This document shows, in pieces, positions 57,495 to 64,000 of a DNA stretch of 64,000 nucleotides. Under the pieces are notes generated by a model. It was not told the origin of the DNA. It saw only the letters and a program-made list of their open reading frames with translations, and ran no database searches. The stretch's first letter is position 1. Each line of letters begins with the position of its first letter. The translations under genes and the position numbers were made by a program. Source of the stretch: Anthopleura xanthogrammica (taxonomy: Eukaryota > Cnidaria > Anthozoa > Actiniaria > Actiniidae); assembly GCA_964019055.1 (NCBI GenBank), contig OZ025207.1, forward strand, positions 13,825,357 through 13,889,356, read 5' to 3'.

Positions 57495-60400
57495 GTAAAA
57501 CTATAAAAGTTAGGGAACAAATTTATAGCAAGAGCAAGAAAAGCAAACTAATCAATGTCTTTAGCTTTACATCAAAATGAGAGCCTCTGCATGGCAGCCA
57601 GTGTCAATTGTATGCACATGATAATATAATAACAACAACATTTAGTCATATATATAGTTGTGGCTAAGTGTAATGCAAATGTTCACCATGCAGACATCAT
57701 CCCAATTGAAAAATTATCAGTTCGTACTAGATTTTATTCATAATATTCCATGCAATCATTAGTTCAACATAATGCCAGATCATAGAAACTGTAAAAATTA
57801 TAAGCTTTTTCACTATTTTGTTAGCACACTCATCATCATGAATGGAAAAAATCTAGTTTCACAAATTTGACTTGTAAAACATGAACCAACAACACACCTG
57901 TTAAGACAAATTATAGCCTTGTATACTTATATTTACAGTTATTTCCAAGAAAGAAAAGATCAAAAACTGTATTGTGGAACCTATGTCTGAGTTTACTTGT
58001 AATGAAATTGAATGGGTAAGTTATATATATTGTAATACGTTGCTGGTACGATCTTGTGTTTGAATAAGAGAACTGTTATCTTCCTGTTGAGGGTTTGTCT
58101 GTATCTATGATTCTCAACACTTGTAAACAACTATAATTCAAGTTCAAGTTCATTCGATCACTGTTGTTTTTCAAAAGCAACACACACAAGGTTGAAGGAG
58201 ATAAAAATAAACTCAACAGTTAGGTCTTAACTCTTAATTTTAAGTTCTTGTTTCTAAAATGACACTGGCCTACAGTAGATAATTAATTGCTGGTTTCTCG
58301 TAAACACATGCCCAATGTCAACATGATTGTGTAGCACAAATTTAAATGTCAGCAGCAATTAATATAATATATGCTGACTCATGCACATCAGAAGGTAAAC
58401 ACATTTCTATTCAGAGCATATTTGTATCTATCTATATAATTATATGCATGTGTTTTATTGGGAAATCAAGCTGAAATTAGCAAAAATGGATGTTAAAAAC
58501 ATTGCAGAAATTACTCTTAGGGTGATGCTTAATTATGAATGCAAATTGTAGACCTCTGTGGTATGTGTTTACTTGGGTTAAAAACTAATAGATGACATCA
58601 TTACTTTTACACATCACCACAGGATCAGAACAGCTCCATGTTTTTTGAAATTCATTGCATGCAAGAATATAATTTAAGTGTGTGTCCACAGTATAATATC
58701 CAAGCTAGATCATAACACCCTCAACAAAAATTTATTTCAAAGAATTCAACCAATACAAATTGTTATTGAAAAAAAAATTGCCATAGACGTATTTTGCATA
58801 CTTAAATTCACATAAACAAATTAGTAAAACAACAAGATTGCTCCAAGTTCCAGCACATTCTATAACCTTTCTTGCTTAAGATCAACAAGAATAGGTCTCT
58901 GTGAAAAACATCCAAACATGCACACATACTTCAGATTTAAGTATGTGATAGAACATGTATTTGCGTCATTTCCAACTCTGTTGGTCAAACAAGGATCTCT
59001 GATTTCTATTTAGTTCTGGGAGCAAATGACCTAACTATATATAGCTTAGTGGAAGCCAAGTTATGGTTCACAGATCCGAGAAGTCTGAGAGGAAGCAAAA
59101 CAGAAAACAACCTATTTTTGAACTCGTTGGTGTTGTGAAGAATTGTGTTCCAGACACGTTTCTGTAACACTAAACGTTGTGTATAGTCGTTTTCTGTCAA
59201 TTTTACATTCCACTAGATTTTATTATTTGTAAACAAACACGCTCGAATGATCCTAGAAATGTTGGTGGAAAAAAATACCTTAATGTATCGATATTATAGA
59301 GTACAATGCTAGCTATTTGCAGAAGAGGGAAAAAGCCCAAATTCATATTTTTTTTTGTCTCTCGTATTCTTTTGAAAATGAAAAAGGTCTAGAAATTTGG
59401 AAAGCCTCTCAATAATTCAATGTTCTAATAGAGATTCTAGCGAAATCTGTATCAGCACTAGTGTCAAAACGTTTCCAAAACATTACGTTACCAGTGGATT
59501 TATTTGTCATCCCGCCTTTTATTAGCGATTTAAATATTATTTCAAGTCTTTGGGAAACTGATTCTAGATATGATAGTATATCACTGCAACTCAACTATCA
59601 AGTCAGCAAAGGAATTTATCCAAAAAGCATTCAACCTTTGATGGGTATTTAATTCAAAATTTACAAATAACGTTCGTGATGATAAACAACTATAGCTTTA
59701 ATAAATGTAAAAAATATATACAAAAAAATATGTTATTCAAATGGGGAGTGCTGAATAAATAAGTTGGACTCTATAGTCACAAAATGATGTCACTGTGTTC
59801 ACAACTTATACATTCTAATATTTTGACTTACTATTTGGCGGAATCTCCAAGTTGATATTCTCTTGATCGACTAAAACACTGCTGTACACCAGAATCCTCC
59901 CATAATCTTTTCATAGACTCGGTTAAATCGGGAGAGAAAGGTTCTGTATCGTCTGCTCTCGCTATAACATCGAATACCATTTTAGCATCCATCTGAAAGA
60001 CCAGCAAACAATAAGAATAGCCTTCAGCCAGAGGTAAAGGAGCAACAGTTTGTTGAGGTGTGAGGCCATTTAAGCGATCTTTAAATGCGATAACTGAGGC
60101 TCACAGAAACTAAGGAATAAATAAATAAATACCAAAAAAGTGTATCGAAATCTCACCAGTCTTTCATCGTTTTCAAAGTCAATTCGTAATTTATCCATTG
60201 CGCGGATAATTGTAAGAAGAGAGTAGATGGTATTGCTGAATACTAGCGGCTTGTACTGCCTGTAATCTTCGGGTGAAAAGCCATGATCGTGAATGATCCT
60301 AGAGAATATAAAGTCAACAATCGATGAACACATTTAACTCCACCAAAATAACAGACAAACGAAAATAAAAGTTAGTTGCACCCAATCTGTAGTCAAGGAA

Positions 60401-60919
60401 GAGGTCAAAATACGATATCCATACCTCATTTGTTTGACAATCGTACTCTTTCCTGACTCTCCTGCACCTAAACATAGATAAATTAGAGCCATCAGAACCT
60501 TAGATTTAATATCTTAAATATGAAATAATGTGCAAACTATACGAGATCGTTGTAGGAGAGGTTGAAGTCCACGCCTCCTCGTAACAGCTCAACTCTAACT
60601 TTGAAATCAACTGCATATCACTCCATGTTTGCAACATTCTTGGTGAAATATTTTCACTCAAAGCAAGATACCTTCAAAGAACAAAGCTCTGATATCCTAA
60701 GTCATTACAGAGCTGTAAAATGAGCTTGGTTCTAAAAGAATATATGCCGTATCCCAGACATAAATACACCAAAACACAAGCAAATACTGTCTTAGTCATA
60801 CCGAGTAACAACAGTTTCACATCCCTTTCCGCCCGAGCTCCTTCGAGTTTGAGATTTTTCTCAATCGCCTTGCTCCTTGCAATGGCAGCTCTTTCTTCTG
60901 CACTTAAAGTGCAACCCAT
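50365..60919 (-). CDS. GNAO1: Heterotrimeric G protein alpha subunit, Galpha-o type
   Basis: Eight exons on the minus strand: 60919-60802, 60467-60425, 60298-60157, 59992-59832, 55274-55146, 53953-53824, 51345-51192 and 50552-50365. Sizes are 118, 43, 142, 161, 129, 130, 154 and 188 bp, 1065 bp in all, 354 aa, the length and exon pattern of vertebrate Galpha-o. N-terminus [11 protein letters not shown] (myristoyl Gly2, palmitoyl Cys3). P-loop GAGESGKS; switch [10 protein letters not shown] with the catalytic Arg; switch II DVGGQ with the catalytic Gln; NKKD and TCATDT for guanine; C-terminus GCGLY with the pertussis-toxin cysteine. [13 protein letters not shown] and GCGLY favour Go over Gi. 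Unusual residues: [17 protein letters not shown] in place of the usual THFTFK..LFDVGGQ. The product is a membrane-anchored GTPase coupling GPCRs to effectors. Exon 5 uses the acceptor ...cttttag, which keeps Tyr-Tyr-Leu. Confidence 0.95.
51487..52875. repeat. Higher-order (AATG)n array in a GNAO intron
   Basis: About 1.4 kb of aatg repeats between exons 7 and 6. Near-identical spacers (gactgactgaatccccctcc followed by cccccaaaaaaatg) recur about six times, from about 51652 to 52440, each with aaataaatg variants on one side. The right-hand 400 bp is nearly pure aatg with a gaatggtt block at about 52565-52600. The minus-strand FIHS ORFs are artefacts. Confidence 0.95.
53505..53690 (-). mobile_element. 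tRNA-like SINE, minus strand
   Basis: On the minus strand tggtgtacgtagtagtgaga resembles an A-box region. About 40 nt on, catttcaattcctg matches 9 of 11 B-box positions. It is followed by ggagagaac-type and tcctcgctcatcaaaaatc body sequence shared with 37590-37900. Lies in the GNAO intron between exons 7 and 6. Confidence 0.5.
56195..56768. mobile_element. hAT-like MITE copy, GNAO intron
   Basis: Starts gagcagatacagggggagtg and ends aaaatcctggatctgtcccg, then gcctgctc. The interior carries ccaccccctatttag and ccaccccctttgtaaaatcc like the 43772 copy, with a longer middle that includes atgcggtat/gcggttttgc repeats. Confidence 0.65.
56846..57120. mobile_element. hAT-like MITE copy, GNAO intron
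   Basis: Starts caggggtggatccaggggtg and ends aaaatcctggatatgtccct. Third member of the family; the termini are diverged from the 43772 copy. Confidence 0.65.
57123..59831. other. GNAO intron 4, unremarkable remainder
   Basis: AT-rich intron sequence with a (CT)n(AT)n microsatellite at 57448-57494. No exon-like or repeat structure stands out. ORFs at 59006-59652 show no protein character. Confidence 0.5.
57448..57494. repeat. (CT)n(AT)n microsatellite
   Basis: About 14 CT followed by 8 AT units. Confidence 0.92.
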
Positions 60920-61570
60920 TCTGAAAAGGGAGCCAGGCTATGATGGCTGCTTAGGTTGAAAACACAAGTAGAAAATAGCAGACTTCAACCTCCATTGGTC
61001 TCTCGGTTTCAGAGCGATTTTGGTCCGCGATTTCGCCCACGTTTTGACAGGCCCGCATAAATTATCTCGAGAATTAGTAATTTATTTGGCCTCAGCCAAT
61101 CACATCGCTAGAAAAACAATGCACAATTATCGGGCATCAGTCGGAAACCACTCGGTTGGTTCAAAAACAACATTCGGAAAGCTTTCGGTCTTTTTGCCAA
61201 ATTAACCACTAAAGCCAGCAAAATTAGCTGAAGAAAACAAATATTTCCTGGTTCAAATTCATATTTTATTCTCTCAAGGTATGATTCAAAATTGGCAAGA
61301 TTCTCTTGATTTTCGTGGAGTCGTGACTAGCAGTTGCAGTCGAAATTAAGAATATTCTTAGTCGTTATATAATGACAGTCTATTTTCGTCCTAGCACTCA
61401 GGAATGCCGGAGTAAACAATCGTGTTCGTGGGCGGTCAAAAAGGCAACGGAAGTAAATCGTCTTGCTCTGAGACCATGACACCGCGGGTTCGCTTTCGTA
61501 TCGGCTGTATAATGTTTTACATCTGAAAAACGCAACTGTAAGTACTGGCAGAAAGAGTACTAGTTTGTGT

Positions 61571-61731
61571 CACAAGCGCGGATCCAGGGGGAGTGTCGGG
61601 GGGTCTGCACTCCCTAGTTTTCAAACGTCGATATTCATCATTTTATTGATCTGAAATTGTGGCTGATCCCATCCAAGTGGTGACCCCCTTTCGTGTCCCC
61701 CCCTACTCAAATTCCTTGATCCGCCCTTGTA
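61571..61731. mobile_element. Short hAT-like MITE copy upstream of GNAO
   Basis: Starts caagcgcggatccaggggga and ends ccttgatccgcccttg, with gtgacccccttt inside. Fourth and shortest member of the family, followed directly by an ATT microsatellite. Confidence 0.65.
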
Positions 61732-61803
61732 TTATTATCATTATTATTATTATTCATTACTATTATCATTATTATTATTATTATTATTATTACTATTATT
61801 ATT
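61732..61803. repeat. (ATT)n microsatellite
   Basis: About 70 bp of ATT with occasional ATC and ACT units. Confidence 0.9.
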
Positions 61804-61964
61804 TTGATGTCAAGTCTAAAAAAGATTGACATTAAAATATACCTGCCAAGAAAATAACTGATACATAGAATATATTAATGTTGAAGTATGGCAGGGTTGG
61901 GTTGGGGTATAGTTAGACCGAGTAAGGGTACACGAGGGTGCCTGTATAAATAGGTAGGAGAGCA

Positions 61965-62600
61965 GCACACAGCACGTACAACAGTGAGGGGAGAGGAGAG
62001 ATCACTAGTTCTTCAGCCAATCTGAATGCTGGAATGCGATTCCGTCTCAAGGCATTTTCGTACGCAAACTGGGGTTACGCCTAATTTTTAGCAGCAAGAA
62101 CGTGAGTGTATCTGATCTAGTCGGAACGGCAGTTTGAAGCTGAGTATTTCAGGATTGGCCCTGACGTTGGTACCAGGCTTCTAAGGATAGCGACACAGCA
62201 CGTACAGTAATATACGAATGCCCACTTGTCAGCCAATGCGCATGATTCATTCAGGCAACCAATCCCGACGACGGAGAGAAGACTGCGCAGCCAATCAGAA
62301 TGCTGGAATGCGATTCTATCTCAAGACATTTTCGTACCCTTTGGTTACGCCTAATTTTTTAAGCAGCAGGAACGTGATTGTATCAAATCGGAACGGAACG
62401 GCAGTCTTAAAGAACTGAGTATTTAAGGATCGGCCCTGACGTTGGTACTAGGCTTCTAAGGATAGCGACACAGCACGTACAGTAATATACGAGCACGTAC
62501 AGCAATACGAATGCCCACCATGCGCATGATCCATGAAGGCAGCCAATCCCGACGCAGACAGAAAGACTCAGCCAATCAGAAGGCTGAGATGCGATTTCGT
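61965..62600. repeat. ~276-bp tandem repeat, about 2.3 copies
   Basis: cagccaatc.gaatgctggaatgcgatt begins at about 62014, 62288 and, in shortened form, 62570. ggttacgcctaattttt, ctgacgttggtac and gcgacacagcacgtacagta recur at the same spacing. Gene-free; no ORF is conserved between copies. Confidence 0.88.
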
Positions 62601-62740
62601 CAATTTGTACCACTAAGTTTTAATTTTAACTTGATCTGAAATGATTGATTTTTATTTCAGTATGTTCGCGGATTTTTACTTACAGTATAGTTGCAATTTG
62701 GTGTTCGGTTGTTTATCATGATCACAGAAACGAAAGCTCA

Positions 62741-62998
62741 ATAGACCTTTTCACGGTTGTCGTCGCTCAACCTCAGCCTCGATAGTGTGTAATATACTCT
62801 TTAGAATTGACTACAGCTCACGGTAATTTAAGGAATGTACACATTATCAAACAATAGACCATTTTCGAGATGCACTAGCGCTTTCAAAAATAACTATTGA
62901 AACAATTAAAACTTCCACGGGCTTTAGTCAAATTCTAAAGAATAAATTACACGCTCTCGAGGCTAAGGTTGAGCGACGACAACCGTGAAATGGTCTAA
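62741..62998. mobile_element. MITE with ~70-bp inverted repeats
   Basis: Begins atagaccttttcacggttgt then cgtcgctcaacctcagcctc and ends with the complement gaggctaaggttgagcgacg, then acaaccgtgaaatggtcta. The arms diverge slightly. No ORF. Confidence 0.8.
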
Positions 62999-63101
62999 TT
63001 AATGCGCAATGATTTTTTTAACCACCTTTTCTCCCTTTTCGAGCCTCAAGCTGCATTATTGAGGCGGTTGGTATACGTACGAGTAGATTTCGCTTCATAA
63101 T

Positions 63102-63243
63102 GGTAATAGAACTGAGTTGAGTGCAATTTGGGCTGAAATCGCAAGAGTGATTACAAAATTGCACGACCGCGCAGCGGGAGTGCAATTTGTTAATCACGAG
63201 TGTGATTTCTGCCCAAAATTGCAAGACACTCAGTTCTATTACC
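63102..63243. mobile_element. Foldback element, ~65-bp arms
   Basis: ggtaatagaactgagttgag and ..ctcagttctattacc are the ends. gtgcaatttgggctgaaatc pairs with gatttctgcccaaaattgca. The loop is GC-rich (cgaccgcgcagcggga). Confidence 0.78.
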
Positions 63244-64000
63244 TATTAATCATTTCCATTTTGAAACTTAATATGTTAAGATACTCAACAGTTATATGTA
63301 GCTTCAAAAGTGATTGTTTGACAAAATGATGCAATTAATGATTCAAAATAGTGCAATTAATGCTTAAATCGCACACTTTGTAGCCAATCAGATTGCAGGA
63401 TTTGCTAATGATTTCAAAATGGATATGATTAATCTAATAATATTAGTACCATGCATAGTATGCGCGCGTATGCCATTATATCATAATTATATAGGGAACA
63501 TTAAAGAAATAATTCAACACTCTTCAACTGCAAAGAAATTGGACTATAAATATTATGAACCATTTACGAGTTTTCAAGGTCTTTCAGTTCAAAAAAAATT
63601 CTGATAAAAGATAACTGCATGGCTCTAAGCTAGCTATGAAAGAACTTACGCGAAGTAGATCGGTTTATCGGCACCTTATTTGTTCGTATCCGTTACATAT
63701 ATTAGTATCATAAAGTCTTCCTTACAGCAGGCTCGGCCGGTATACGTAGAGATTGCTTTTTTCAGATCCATAATAATTTTAAAAAACAGCCCCACACAAA
63801 AACTCTTATCGTACAATAGATAGAAAGCGAACTAATCGATCCGGCTTTTTTCCCTAACCGTAGATTCGACTCGGGACTCTGGCCTAACACGGTACCGGAC
63901 GAATTTTTAACCGTTCAAAGAGTCGTATTTAGGCGTTTCTTTTACACAGAAATGTGCTATATATCAGGACAAAAATTCAAACGCCTACCACGCAAATTAA
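63244..64000. other. Right edge, no gene recognised
   Basis: AT-rich with ctgcaaagaaatt and similar runs. The 61-codon frame at 63419 has no protein character. Nothing supported. Confidence 0.45.

Overview
The window is eukaryotic nuclear DNA. It is AT-rich, has GT-AG introns, and is packed with short inverted-repeat transposons, decayed LINEs and long microsatellites. The protein set points to an anthozoan cnidarian, most likely a stony coral or sea anemone: multi-SRCR receptors, an intronless class A GPCR, an intronless clan-2 cytochrome P450, CHTF8 and a Galpha-o gene. The taxon is inferred from gene content and style, not from a diagnostic marker.

Layout. (1) 1-24.1 kb: two head-to-tail paralogous genes for type I membrane receptors. 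Each has six SRCR domains, an FN3-like juxtamembrane domain, one transmembrane segment and a tyrosine-bearing tail. Gene 1 runs from 1564 to 11098 and its signal-peptide exon is not seen in the window. Gene 2 runs from 12688 to 24104 and is complete: 14 exons, 979 aa, all splice phases consistent. Introns and the spacer carry LINE fragments, MITEs and microsatellites, most of them inserted after the duplication. (2) 24.1-27 kb: spacer with a LINE 3' end and a MITE. (3) 27215-28255: an intronless melatonin-receptor-like GPCR preceded by a tandem duplication of its own 5' end. (4) 28.6-30.0 kb: a 33-bp minisatellite split by a MITE with a TA target-site duplication. (5) 33996-35471, minus: a P450. 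(6) 36155-38703, plus: CHTF8, a three-exon gene divergent from the P450. (7) 41376-42149 and 46075-46611: two intronless paralogous genes for basic, disordered proteins with a shared C-terminus and similar TATA/TGACG promoters; function unknown. (8) 50365-60919, minus: an eight-exon Galpha-o gene, 354 aa. (9) 61-64 kb: microsatellite, a ~276-bp tandem repeat and foldback elements, with no gene recognised.

The genes do not form a pathway unit. The linked parts are the tandem receptor pair and the intronless pair, both products of local duplication. The GPCR and the Gi/o-class alpha subunit could in principle act in one signalling route, but nothing in the sequence ties them together. All splice models were made by eye from splice consensus, reading phase and comparison of paralogous exons.
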